Assembly (NCBI GenBank): GCA_041739035.1 | Contig: JBGSOQ010000368.1 | Coordinates: forward strand, 1-7,827 | Direction: 5' to 3' | Source: XYD12-FULL-36-8 sp041739035 | GTDB lineage: Bacteria; Bacteroidota; Ignavibacteria; Ignavibacteriales; Ignavibacteriaceae | DNA: 7,827 nucleotides | Shown: positions 1 through 6,677 of the stretch, one piece after another | Layout of the letters: each line of letters starts with the position of its first letter | How positions within the stretch are numbered: the first letter of the stretch is position 1 | Made by a program: the position numbers and the translations under genes | The notes under the pieces: model-generated | The model's input: only the letters and a program-made list of their open reading frames with translations | Databases searched by the model: none | Told to the model about the DNA's origin: nothing

Positions 1-218
1 AGAGACATCAATCGATTATGTGCTTCCTCGGAGGGTTCAACATTGTATTTGCGATAAAAATCGATTGTTGCCTCAACCGATTTAAAATAGTTTTGACATC
101 CAGTACATTCATCAAGATGTGCTTTAATTGCAACACATTGAGAAGAATTTAAATCTTCCCCAAGAGATTCGCAAACGTGATGCATCACGTCTTTACATGT
201 TACTTGATTCTGTTTCAT
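1..218 (-). CDS. Putative zinc-finger (zf-HC2/ZAS) anti-sigma factor, 3' end outside window
   Basis: The gene reads leftward from ATG 218-216 and stays open to the window edge, giving 72 visible residues; the C-terminus is missing. It carries the ZAS zinc-binding pattern: Cys8, then His34-x3-Cys38-x2-Cys41 (HLDECTGC). In this family the fold wraps and silences the cognate ECF sigma factor. The start overlaps the upstream sigma gene's stop by four bases (ATGA, 218-215), so the two are almost certainly co-transcribed and translationally coupled, as expected for a sigma/anti-sigma pair. No membrane segment is visible in the part present. Whether it is a soluble redox or metal sensor or a membrane-anchored anti-sigma cannot be told without the missing end. 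The family call is firm; the signal sensed is unknown. Confidence 0.85.
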   Translation of the reverse strand, partial: MKQNQVTCKDVMHHVCESLGEDLNSSQCVAIKAHLDECTGCQNYFKSVEATIDFYRKYNVEPSEEAHNRLMS

Positions 219-781
219 CTCTTAAATGTTTGACTGATTTCTTTTCTTAAAAATGCTCTTGCTCTATGGAGCCTTGATTTAACTGCTGGAACTGAAAGTT
301 CGGTTATCTTACCAGTTTCTTCGGTAGATAATCCTTCAACATCTCTTAATAAAAATACTATTCTGTACTCGGGCGAGAGTTTTTGAATAGCTTCGTCCAG
401 CACTTTTTTTAGTTCATCGTTTTCAATACTCAGTGATGGAATTGAATCCCAATCGGCAATTGAACTTTCACTTATTAAAGCATCATCATCATCAAAAGAT
501 ACAAACTCTCTCTTTTTTTTACGATACTCCATCAGACAATGATTTGCAGTTATTCTGTAAAGCCAGGTTGATAATTTCGATTTTCCATCAAACTGCTTTA
601 AAGATTTTACCATGCTTATAAAAGTCTCTTGCATAGTATTTTCAGCTTTGTCAGGATTTCTGCAGATCTTGAAAGCGAAACTGTAAATAGTTTTTTCGTA
701 ATTCTTAACTAGCTCTGCCAAAGCTTTATTATTGCCGGCTTGAGCTTCTAAAATTAAACTTCGTTCGTCCATGAGATGCAT
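215..781 (-). CDS. ECF-type RNA polymerase sigma factor (sigma-70 family, RpoE-like)
   Basis: This 188-residue protein has the two-domain ECF layout. Sigma region 2 spans about residues 25-90 and includes AENTMQETF and the region 2.4-like STWLYRITANHCLMEYRKKK. An acidic linker with a DDDD run follows. Sigma region 4 (about 125-185) contains LSPEYRIVFLLRDVEGLS and the helix-turn-helix end VPAVKSRLHRARAFLRKEI. It directs core RNA polymerase to a small regulon and is presumably held by the zinc-finger anti-sigma encoded next. ATG 781-779 gives the longest product; ATG 772-770 (MDERS) is equally plausible, since neither has a clear Shine-Dalgarno. The family is clear; the regulon and inducing stress cannot be read from the window. 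Confidence 0.95.
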   Translation of the reverse strand: MHLMDERSLILEAQAGNNKALAELVKNYEKTIYSFAFKICRNPDKAENTMQETFISMVKSLKQFDGKSKLSTWLYRITANHCLMEYRKKKREFVSFDDDDALISESSIADWDSIPSLSIENDELKKVLDEAIQKLSPEYRIVFLLRDVEGLSTEETGKITELSVPAVKSRLHRARAFLRKEISQTFKR

Positions 782-874
782 ATTATTATTTAGGGATTCA
801 ATTTATCAAAAATTTTTCGGATTTTTGCACTGGGACATTACCTCGTAATTCAGAAGTTTCATTCTGATTTCGTT

Positions 875-905
875 TTTGCAATTAACTATAATTCATCATA
901 ATTTG
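875..905 (+). promoter_or_regulatory. Candidate Bacteroidota-type housekeeping promoter (TTTG / TAATTTG)
   Basis: In the divergent gap, TTTG (875-878) is followed after 20 bp by TAATTTG (899-905). This resembles the Bacteroidota sigma-A promoter (TTTG, 19-21 bp, TAnnTTTG), but the -7 element is one base short. It lies about 24 bp before the ATG at 929. A TATAAT at 887-892 is an alternative -10 with no convincing -35. In so AT-rich a stretch either match could be chance. Confidence 0.35.
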
Positions 906-928
906 AGCTGAAAATAAAGTTTAGTTGG

Positions 929-2530
929 ATGTATTTCGATAAAAACCCTAAAAATATTTATAATAACCGGTTATTTCTCAACACCAATTCTGCAGAAATA
1001 AGATTTAAGATTCAGCCGAAGAATTTCATTGAGATAGATGAGGGCAAAATCATTTATCAAGTGGGAGATAGCAGCGACAGTCTCTATCTGCTTATAAAAG
1101 GACAGGTTAAGGTAAAAGTCTATGGGAAAAATGCTAATTCTTCATCACTAAAAATTGAAAATGATTTCTTTGGAGAGAATGAAATTCTTGAAAATACATT
1201 AAGAAAATCAGCAGCCATGGCAATTGAAAAAAGTTTACTATATACAATCAGTGCTCAGGAATTAAATGATTTGAATAAACATAAAACAATCTTCGCAAAT
1301 CTTATTGGTTCAACTGCTGCTGCGGCACTTCCAGATGAAAGTCCACTTGCTGAATCTAATACAATAGAATCCTCTGAAGAATCAATTTCTTTTAACCATT
1401 CCCCGTTAAATCAAGAAATTTTTGAAGAAAAAAATGAAAAATTGAATTGGGATAATACAAACAATGAAGAATTTAAAGATATTGTAATCAATGAAGAGTT
1501 TTTGAAAGAAAAGGAAGTTGGGAATTTTACTAATGATGATGAAACTGTTGAATTAAATGATTTGGAGATAGAAAATCTAAACGTAGTAGCGGGCTCAAGC
1601 GAGAATAAACAACAGAGCCAGCAAATTGATGAATCCGAAAACTCAATAGATACCGCAGTAAAAATAAATACAAACGAAAAAAATGAGGATTCAATTTTGG
1701 ATCAAATTAAAGAAGAGATAAGGGAAAGCTTAACAGATTTAACTGAAGAGGATGAAATTCGAATTACCAACTCAGGACAGGAGAATCAAAAAGAACAGAG
1801 TTTAGCTGAAAACATTCCCGATGAAATAACTTCAGTTAAATCAAATAGTACAAAACAGCAGAAGGCAGAACAACTATCGGCTAAAGAGTATTTACAAATA
1901 ATAAAGAAAATTACTGAATCTATTTATGATGAAATTGTAACTCCGGCCGAATTAATTAAAAACTATGCCAACATTCTAATAGGAAAATCTTCCTCTGCCA
2001 AAGCTGATAGAATTCTGCAGAGAATAATCGATCAGTCCAATATTATTATTGAGTCACCGCGAACACATTCAGATTTTTTTGCCGAAAAAATTACTCTAAA
2101 ATCACAGGTATTTTATGCGGCTAATGTACTCGATGACATTTTACATTTGCTTGCTAACTATACTGAATTCCGCAACATTAAACTTTTTAGAAAATTTGAA
2201 GCCGATGCCTCAATTCTTATTGACAAGAATTTATTTTATCAGGCCTCTCTTCAGATAGTAAAGTTTCTTTGTGAAAATATTTCTGACGAGGGCAGCATTT
2301 TTGTTGCAGTAAACAGAACTAAGGAAATGCTGATAATAGAATTTAAAAGCAACGGACAACAAATTTCTGATGAGATAATTAAAAAAATAACTGAAAATTT
2401 TATTTTAAAAGAAAATCCGGGAATAAGCTTTGCTAAAAGGATAGTCATAGAACTTAATGGTGAAATGACAGTACAAAACAATCGCGATGCTGGGCCTGAG
2501 ATTAAAGTTCTTCTCCCAATTGTCAAATAG
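929..2530 (+). CDS. Cyclic-nucleotide-binding-like domain fused to a degenerate histidine-kinase core (probable pseudokinase)
   Basis: This 533-residue protein has three parts. Residues about 25-125 resemble a CAP_ED/cNMP-binding jelly roll (GKIIYQVGDSSDSLYLLIKG, then FFGENEIL). Gly81-Glu82 and Arg91 sit at the phosphate-binding-cassette spacing, so ligand binding is possible. Residues about 130-310 are acidic, Asn/Glu-rich and probably disordered. Residues about 318-533 follow a HisKA plus HATPase_c pattern. The H-box reads YDEIVTPAELIKNYANIL where a kinase has SHELRTPL, so Asp334 replaces the phospho-acceptor His while Glu335, Thr338 and Pro339 remain. ATP motifs are eroded: N-box Asn positions are Gln442 and Phe446, and the DNGxG box is SNGQQ (474-478). 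No membrane segment or receiver domain is seen. It probably acts as a cytosolic scaffold or sensor, not an active kinase. There is no clear Shine-Dalgarno. Confidence 0.7.
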   Translation: MYFDKNPKNIYNNRLFLNTNSAEIRFKIQPKNFIEIDEGKIIYQVGDSSDSLYLLIKGQVKVKVYGKNANSSSLKIENDFFGENEILENTLRKSAAMAIEKSLLYTISAQELNDLNKHKTIFANLIGSTAAAALPDESPLAESNTIESSEESISFNHSPLNQEIFEEKNEKLNWDNTNNEEFKDIVINEEFLKEKEVGNFTNDDETVELNDLEIENLNVVAGSSENKQQSQQIDESENSIDTAVKINTNEKNEDSILDQIKEEIRESLTDLTEEDEIRITNSGQENQKEQSLAENIPDEITSVKSNSTKQQKAEQLSAKEYLQIIKKITESIYDEIVTPAELIKNYANILIGKSSSAKADRILQRIIDQSNIIIESPRTHSDFFAEKITLKSQVFYAANVLDDILHLLANYTEFRNIKLFRKFEADASILIDKNLFYQASLQIVKFLCENISDEGSIFVAVNRTKEMLIIEFKSNGQQISDEIIKKITENFILKENPGISFAKRIVIELNGEMTVQNNRDAGPEIKVLLPIVK

Positions 2531-2538
2531 TTAATTGC

Positions 2539-2559
2539 AATTGAGTTTACTTCTCAATT
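2539..2559 (+). other. Small inverted repeat between the pseudokinase gene and miaA
   Basis: AATTGAG (2539-2545) and CTCAATT (2553-2559) form a perfect 7-bp stem with a 7-base loop in the 44-bp gap. It is AT-rich and lacks a following T-tract, so it is not a convincing terminator. Transcription may well continue into miaA. Confidence 0.25.
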
Positions 2560-2574
2560 CTAAGTTCAATTCAA

Positions 2575-3480
2575 ATGCATTTCAATCTCATATCAATTCT
2601 TGGCCCAACGGCCACGGGAAAAACAAAGTTAGCAGTTAAACTTGCACATAAATATAACGGCGAAATTATTTCGGCTGATTCACGTCAAGTTTACATAGGA
2701 ATGGATATCGGGACAGGGAAAGATTACAACGATTACTTGATTGAAAACAAGAAGATAAATTATCACTTGATCGACATTATTCATCCCAACCAGGAATTTA
2801 ATCTCTTCCTGTTTAAAGAATTATTTTCTAAGGCTTTTAAGGAAATTTCAACAAGAAACAAGCTGCCTTTTCTAGTTGGCGGTACAGGACTCTACATCAG
2901 CTCGATTGTTCAAAATTATGATTTGAGGAAAGCTGATTTTAATTCAGAACGAATTGACGAATTAAATCAGATGGGATTAGCGGAATTGAGGAATCATCTT
3001 TTGAAGCTTACTCCAAAAATCCACAACATAAATGACTTGAATTCCAAAGAAAGAATAATTAGGGCAATATTGGTTGCAGAAGCGAATGAAAAATTAATGG
3101 ATTTCCCTCAAATAAAACCTCTCGTACTTGGTGTAAAAATGAATCGTGAGGAAATTCGAAATCGAATTACTGATCGGTTAAAAAAAAGACTCGCCGAGGG
3201 AATGATTGACGAGGTCAAAAGTCTGATGGATTCCGGAATTACTTTCGAGCGATTGTTGTCCTTCGGTTTGGAATATAAATTTGTTGCATTGTATCTCAAA
3301 AGCGAGTTAAGCTATGATGAAATGTTCCAAAAGCTGAATACATCCATTCATAAATTTGCAAAGAGACAAATGACATGGTTTAAAAAAATGGAACGTGAAG
3401 GTGTAAAGATAAATTGGCTAAACGGAGTTGATTTTGATTCTGCATACAGATTCATCGATGATAATTTGTGTGCCAGCTAA
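2575..3480 (+). CDS. miaA: tRNA dimethylallyltransferase (tRNA A37 isopentenyltransferase)
   Basis: MiaA transfers a dimethylallyl group from DMAPP to N6 of A37 in tRNAs reading UNN codons, the first step of ms2i6A synthesis. At 301 residues it is near the usual size. Visible motifs are the P-loop GPTATGKT (10-17), SADSRQVY (33-40, with the catalytic-region Asp35-Ser36), YHLIDI, GGTGLYI (102-108) and the C-terminal KRQMTWFKK (263-271). The segment DIGTGKDYNDYLIENKK replaces the DIGTAKPS found in E. coli; this GTGKD form, as I recall, is typical of a MiaA branch common in Bacteroidota. A second miaA could therefore exist elsewhere in the genome. The start lies 44 bp after the previous gene, with no Shine-Dalgarno. 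The stop overlaps the ATG of the next gene (TAATG). Confidence 0.95.
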   Translation: MHFNLISILGPTATGKTKLAVKLAHKYNGEIISADSRQVYIGMDIGTGKDYNDYLIENKKINYHLIDIIHPNQEFNLFLFKELFSKAFKEISTRNKLPFLVGGTGLYISSIVQNYDLRKADFNSERIDELNQMGLAELRNHLLKLTPKIHNINDLNSKERIIRAILVAEANEKLMDFPQIKPLVLGVKMNREEIRNRITDRLKKRLAEGMIDEVKSLMDSGITFERLLSFGLEYKFVALYLKSELSYDEMFQKLNTSIHKFAKRQMTWFKKMEREGVKINWLNGVDFDSAYRFIDDNLCAS

Positions 3481-4811
3481 TGAATTCACTTCCGGAAAGT
3501 GTCACAAAATATCTTAAAAAATATTCTGTTGCGGGTTGGACTCTAGAATCAAACTTCAATAACAAAATTGATAATGCAATTATAATTCCAGTCCTAGCTG
3601 AGTATGAAAATCTCAGAATACTTCTGGCTTCCCTCCTTAAAAACGATCAAGAACATTTCGGCAATACTGCAGTTATTCATGTTGTTAACAGTTTTGAAGA
3701 TTCACTCGAAGTCGTTAAAAATGATAACCAAAAGTCGATTGATTTATTGCGTGCGATTGTGGGAAAGAATAATCCTGGGGATTCCGTTGTTTCCGAAATA
3801 ATTAAATCTAATTTGAATATCTGTTTGATTGATGCTTCCTCTAACGGATTAGAAATGCCAATGAAAACGGGCGGTGTTGGTTTAGCAAGAAAAATTGGAA
3901 TGGATGAAGCATTGAGGATTTTCGATTACAATTCAACAGCTAAGAAAATATTAATTTGCTTAGACGCTGATTGTAAAGTTGATTCAAATTATCTTACATC
4001 AATCGTTAATGAGTTCAATAATAGAAAATTATGCGGCGCGATAGTAAATTTTCGTCACCGTACAGAGGATAATGCCCCAACAACGTCGGCAATTATTTGT
4101 TATGAAATTTTCATTCGGTATTATGTTCTCGGCTTAAAATATTCCCGTTCACCTTTTGCCTTTCACACAATCGGTTCAACGATGATCTGTGATTACGAAA
4201 GCTACATTAAAGTAGAAGGAATGAACAAGAAGAAAGCTGCTGAGGATTTTTACTTCATGGAAAAGCTGGCTAAGAATTATAAGATTGAAAAGATAAATTC
4301 TACAACGGTTTATCCTTCATCAAGAAGCTCCTGGAGGGTACCATTTGGAACCGGACAGCGAGTTGGCAGATTCTTGTCTAAAAAACAAAACGAGTATTTA
4401 CTTTATAACCCAATTTGTTTTGATATTCTGAAAGCCTGGCTGGAAATTTTTAATTCTGAGGAGATTAAAACTTCAAATGAATATTTAAACGCAGCAAAGA
4501 ATATTCACCCCGAATTAAGTAATTTTCTGATGAAACATAATTTTAACAATGATTGGAATAGAATTCTTAAGAACTCTACAGCAGCAGAACAGCTTGAAAA
4601 ACAAAAACAAAAATGGTTTGATGGATTTAAAACCTTAAAGTTGATTCATTATCTTAGAGACAAGGCTTTTCCGCAAGTAAGTATGTTTGATGCATTGAAT
4701 GGCATGTTCGAGAGAATTGGAATTAAAAAGGAGTTCTTCTGGTTTAGTAATACTATTCCAGAACTTGATGTTCAGAAAAAATACTTAGTATTATTGCGTG
4801 AGCTAACCTAA
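3480..4811 (+). CDS. Glycosyltransferase of GT-A fold, GT2-like, acceptor unknown
   Basis: The 443-residue product begins AIIIPVLAEYENL (about 33-45), like the nucleotide-sugar-binding start of family 2 glycosyltransferases. It continues with GGVGLARKIGMDEAL (131-145) and LDADCKVD, whose Asp162-Ala-Asp164 is the expected metal-binding DxD. Glu255-Asp256 (AEDFYF) sits where the catalytic acidic pair lies in GT2 enzymes. About 45 residues between the first strand and the ARK motif exceed the usual length, and the C-terminal 130 residues match nothing I recognise. There are no membrane segments, so it should act in the cytosol. ATG 3480 overlaps the miaA stop (TAATG) and is preferred over an in-frame GTG at 3468. 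Coupling to miaA suggests co-expression, not necessarily shared function. Donor and acceptor cannot be predicted. Confidence 0.75.
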   Translation: MNSLPESVTKYLKKYSVAGWTLESNFNNKIDNAIIIPVLAEYENLRILLASLLKNDQEHFGNTAVIHVVNSFEDSLEVVKNDNQKSIDLLRAIVGKNNPGDSVVSEIIKSNLNICLIDASSNGLEMPMKTGGVGLARKIGMDEALRIFDYNSTAKKILICLDADCKVDSNYLTSIVNEFNNRKLCGAIVNFRHRTEDNAPTTSAIICYEIFIRYYVLGLKYSRSPFAFHTIGSTMICDYESYIKVEGMNKKKAAEDFYFMEKLAKNYKIEKINSTTVYPSSRSSWRVPFGTGQRVGRFLSKKQNEYLLYNPICFDILKAWLEIFNSEEIKTSNEYLNAAKNIHPELSNFLMKHNFNNDWNRILKNSTAAEQLEKQKQKWFDGFKTLKLIHYLRDKAFPQVSMFDALNGMFERIGIKKEFFWFSNTIPELDVQKKYLVLLRELT

Positions 4812-4825
4812 GCTGGAAAAATCTT

Positions 4826-4893
4826 GCCACGAATGACACTAATAGACACGAATAAAAGCAAAATTATTGGTGTACATTCGTGAAATTCGTGGC
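4826..4893. repeat. Phased inverted repeat built from CACGAAT heptamers
   Basis: The 117-bp gap between two rightward genes is mostly this imperfect palindrome. GCCACGAAT (4826-4834) pairs with ATTCGTGGC (4885-4893). Each arm has three heptamers: CACGAAT 4828, CACTAAT 4837 and CACGAAT 4847, mirrored by ATTGGTG 4866, ATTCGTG 4876 and ATTCGTG 4885. Spacing is 9 then 10 bp on the left and 10 then 9 on the right. I recall similar CACGAAT-rich intergenic repeats as dispersed elements in Bacteroidota-type genomes. It could fold as an RNA hairpin or be a multi-site protein target; no transposase is linked. Confidence 0.8.
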
Positions 4894-4928
4894 TTTATAA
4901 AATGACTTAATAAAAATATAATTTCAAA

Positions 4929-6407
4929 ATGATCATTAAAACTTCACCGGACGAAATACAAAATTATTTATCAGATGCCTCCAACTTAAAAGGAAACTGT
5001 GATGCAGTTTACTTTCCTGAAAATGAAGTTGATATTATTACAATATTAAAAGAAGCAAACGAAAAGAAAATCAAAGTTACAGTATCTGGGAACGGCACAG
5101 GACTTACCGGAGCAAGAGTTCCAGAAGGCGGAATTGTTATATCGACCGAAAAGATGAATCACATCATTGAAATAAATGAAAAGGAGAAAACCGCAACGGT
5201 TGAGCCCGGAGTTATCCTCGCTGATTTTCAGAAACTTGTGAATGAAAAAAAATTAATGTATCCGCCGGATCCGACAGAAAGAAATTGTTTTATTGGCGGA
5301 ACTGTTGCAACAAATGCTTCAGGCGAAAAAACTTTTAAGTATGGTCCGACCCGCAATTATGTTTTGGAATTGAATATTGTTTTGGCAAACGGAGAAATAC
5401 TAAAGCTGAAACACGGCGATTTTTTGGCAGAAGACTATTCTCTCAAACTTAAAACAGAATCTGGTTCAGAGTATGTTTTGCAGCTGCCGGAATACAAAAT
5501 GCCTCCAACTAAAAATACTTCAGGATATTTTTCTAAGAAAAACATGGAGGCAATTGATCTATTCATAGGCTCGGAAGGAACGCTTGGAGTCATTACGAGA
5601 ATTAAACTCAGGCTTGTTGATCTGCCGGAAAAGATTTTATCATGTGTGATATTTTTCAATCAAGAGAAAGATGCTCTGTCATTTATAAATAAAGCAAGAG
5701 ATAAATCTTATCATACCCGTCAAGAAAAGCTAAAGGATTCACTTGATGCTTTAGCACTTGAGTTCTTCGATAAAAACACATTGAAATTCTTGATGAATGA
5801 TTATCAAAATATTCCTAAGGATTCGAAAGTCGCAGTTTGGTTTGAGCAAGAAGTTAATTCACAAAATGAAGAAATGCTGCTCGAATCATGGATGAAATTG
5901 ATCTCAGAATTTAATGGTGATGAGGAAAGTGCATGGTTTGCTTTTTCAGATTCTGATAACAAAAAGATACAAGAATTTCGTCATGCAATTTCATGGAAGA
6001 TAAGCGAATACATTTCACAAAATAATTTAAAGAAGCTGGGAACTGATGTTGCAGTGCCCGATGAAAAATTCGAGGAGCTTTACTATTTCAGCAAAAATGA
6101 AGTTGAAAAAGAAAATTTGCCTTATGTAGTTTACGGCCATTTTGGTAATTCACACATGCATCTAAACATGCTGCCTAAAAGCGAGAACGAGTACGAGAAA
6201 GGGAAAGACATTTATAAAAAGATTTGCATGAAGTCTGTTGAATTTGGTGGAACAATTTCTGCCGAGCACGGAATTGGAAAGTTGAAAACAGAATATCTAT
6301 TCTTGATGTATGGCGAAGAAAATATTCGAAAGATGGCAGCATTAAAAAAATCTCTCGACCCAAATTTGATTTTGGGAGTTGGAAATATTTTTAAGTTGGT
6401 TTTCTGA
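4929..6407 (+). CDS. FAD-linked oxidase, GlcD / D-lactate dehydrogenase-like
   Basis: This 492-residue flavoprotein belongs to the vanillyl-alcohol-oxidase fold family that oxidises 2-hydroxy acids such as glycolate or D-lactate. The FAD_binding_4 domain (about 1-230) shows the pyrophosphate loop SGNGTGLTG (53-61), PPDPTE (112-117) and a GGTVATNASG stretch. The FAD-oxidase C domain (about 235-490) has GHFGNSHMH (403-411) and GGTISAEHGIG (440-450), which hold the substrate- and metal-binding histidines in characterised relatives. The usual GDGNxH reads GNSHMH here, a variant form. There is no Fe-S (GlcF/LutA-type) extension, so an electron-acceptor partner must be elsewhere. The end, LGVGNIF, differs from the common NPGK. 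The stop's last base is the first base of an inverted repeat. The substrate is uncertain. Confidence 0.9.
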   Translation: MIIKTSPDEIQNYLSDASNLKGNCDAVYFPENEVDIITILKEANEKKIKVTVSGNGTGLTGARVPEGGIVISTEKMNHIIEINEKEKTATVEPGVILADFQKLVNEKKLMYPPDPTERNCFIGGTVATNASGEKTFKYGPTRNYVLELNIVLANGEILKLKHGDFLAEDYSLKLKTESGSEYVLQLPEYKMPPTKNTSGYFSKKNMEAIDLFIGSEGTLGVITRIKLRLVDLPEKILSCVIFFNQEKDALSFINKARDKSYHTRQEKLKDSLDALALEFFDKNTLKFLMNDYQNIPKDSKVAVWFEQEVNSQNEEMLLESWMKLISEFNGDEESAWFAFSDSDNKKIQEFRHAISWKISEYISQNNLKKLGTDVAVPDEKFEELYYFSKNEVEKENLPYVVYGHFGNSHMHLNMLPKSENEYEKGKDIYKKICMKSVEFGGTISAEHGIGKLKTEYLFLMYGEENIRKMAALKKSLDPNLILGVGNIFKLVF

Positions 6408-6455
6408 AACCTCCGAGGTTCGCGTTCCATCCACCGTGCAAAACCTCGGAGGTTT
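6407..6455. repeat. 14-bp perfect inverted repeat (AAACCTCCGAGGTT type)
   Basis: AAACCTCCGAGGTT (6407-6420) is exactly complementary to AACCTCGGAGGTTT (6442-6455), with a 21-base spacer. Each arm is also nearly self-palindromic around one central base (CCTC-C-GAGG). It starts on the last base of the oxidase stop and lies between convergent genes, where the transcript hairpin could act as a bidirectional terminator. I recall similar AACCTCNGAGGTT elements dispersed in Bacteroidota/Ignavibacteria genomes. No transposase or target-site duplication is visible. Confidence 0.85.
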
Positions 6456-6457
6456 GG

Positions 6458-6474
6458 ATGAGATTTTATCTCAT
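6458..6474. terminator. Possible weak hairpin terminator
   Basis: ATGAGAT (6458-6464) and ATCTCAT (6468-6474) form a perfect 7-bp stem with a TTT loop, directly after the 14-bp repeat and just before the convergent small gene's stop. Rightward it is followed by ATTATTATT, not a clean T-tract. It may help end transcription from either side, but could simply be the edge of the neighbouring repeat. Confidence 0.3.
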
Positions 6475-6476
6475 TA

Positions 6477-6674
6477 TTATTCCTCCCAAAGTTTTCTCCT
6501 CCTAACCACCTTTTCAATCTTGGTTACTTTAGGATAAAAAGCTTTGATATAGAAAGCGCGTATTGCCTCAACAGTTTCAAATTTCTCAGATGCAGAAGCT
6601 TTCTGCCAATATTCTTTTTCAAACTTTTCCTGCTCTTCAAACGAGTTAAATTTATGAACTACTTTTTCTTTCAC
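6477..6674 (-). CDS. Small charged protein, second tandem copy of the nucleotidyltransferase partner
   Basis: This 65-residue basic/acidic protein starts at GTG 6674-6672. It is a paralogue of the protein encoded just upstream: ungapped over 58 residues I count 30 identities, including KFNSFEE, EYW, YP, KIEKVVR and a final EE. It is likely mostly helical, with no Cys, signal peptide or membrane segment. Both copies lie in the same frame with only TAA-AGA between, so this looks like a tandem duplication in which one stop keeps the domains apart. GAGG (6683-6686), 8 bases before the GTG, is a good Shine-Dalgarno and supports independent initiation. It differs from its twin in the helix after EYW (QKASAS versus RNLPGE). 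Function is unrecognised; a role as partner or antitoxin for the nucleotidyltransferase is inferred from context. Confidence 0.7.
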   Translation of the reverse strand: MKEKVVHKFNSFEEQEKFEKEYWQKASASEKFETVEAIRAFYIKAFYPKVTKIEKVVRRRKLWEE

Positions 6675-6677
6675 TCT

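Noticed and set aside
481..493. CATCATCATCATC microsatellite-like run
   Set aside because: It encodes a short acidic DDDD run within the sigma factor linker; too short to argue for phase variation.
433..621. Rightward His-rich open frame
   Set aside because: Antisense to the ECF sigma gene; the His run comes from a GAT-repeat encoding Asp residues in the sigma linker.
3468..3479. Upstream GTG start for the glycosyltransferase
   Set aside because: ATG 3480 overlapping the miaA stop is the standard coupled start; the GTG adds only four unconserved-looking residues and has no Shine-Dalgarno.
4826..4893. CRISPR-like array from regularly spaced CACGAAT units
   Set aside because: Units are only 7 bp with 2-3 bp between, and they are mirrored in two arms; there are no spacers or cas genes.
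6212..6517. Leftward 101-residue open frame spanning the 14-bp inverted repeat
   Set aside because: It lies antisense to the oxidase end and is opened by the repeat sequence; no recognisable protein features.
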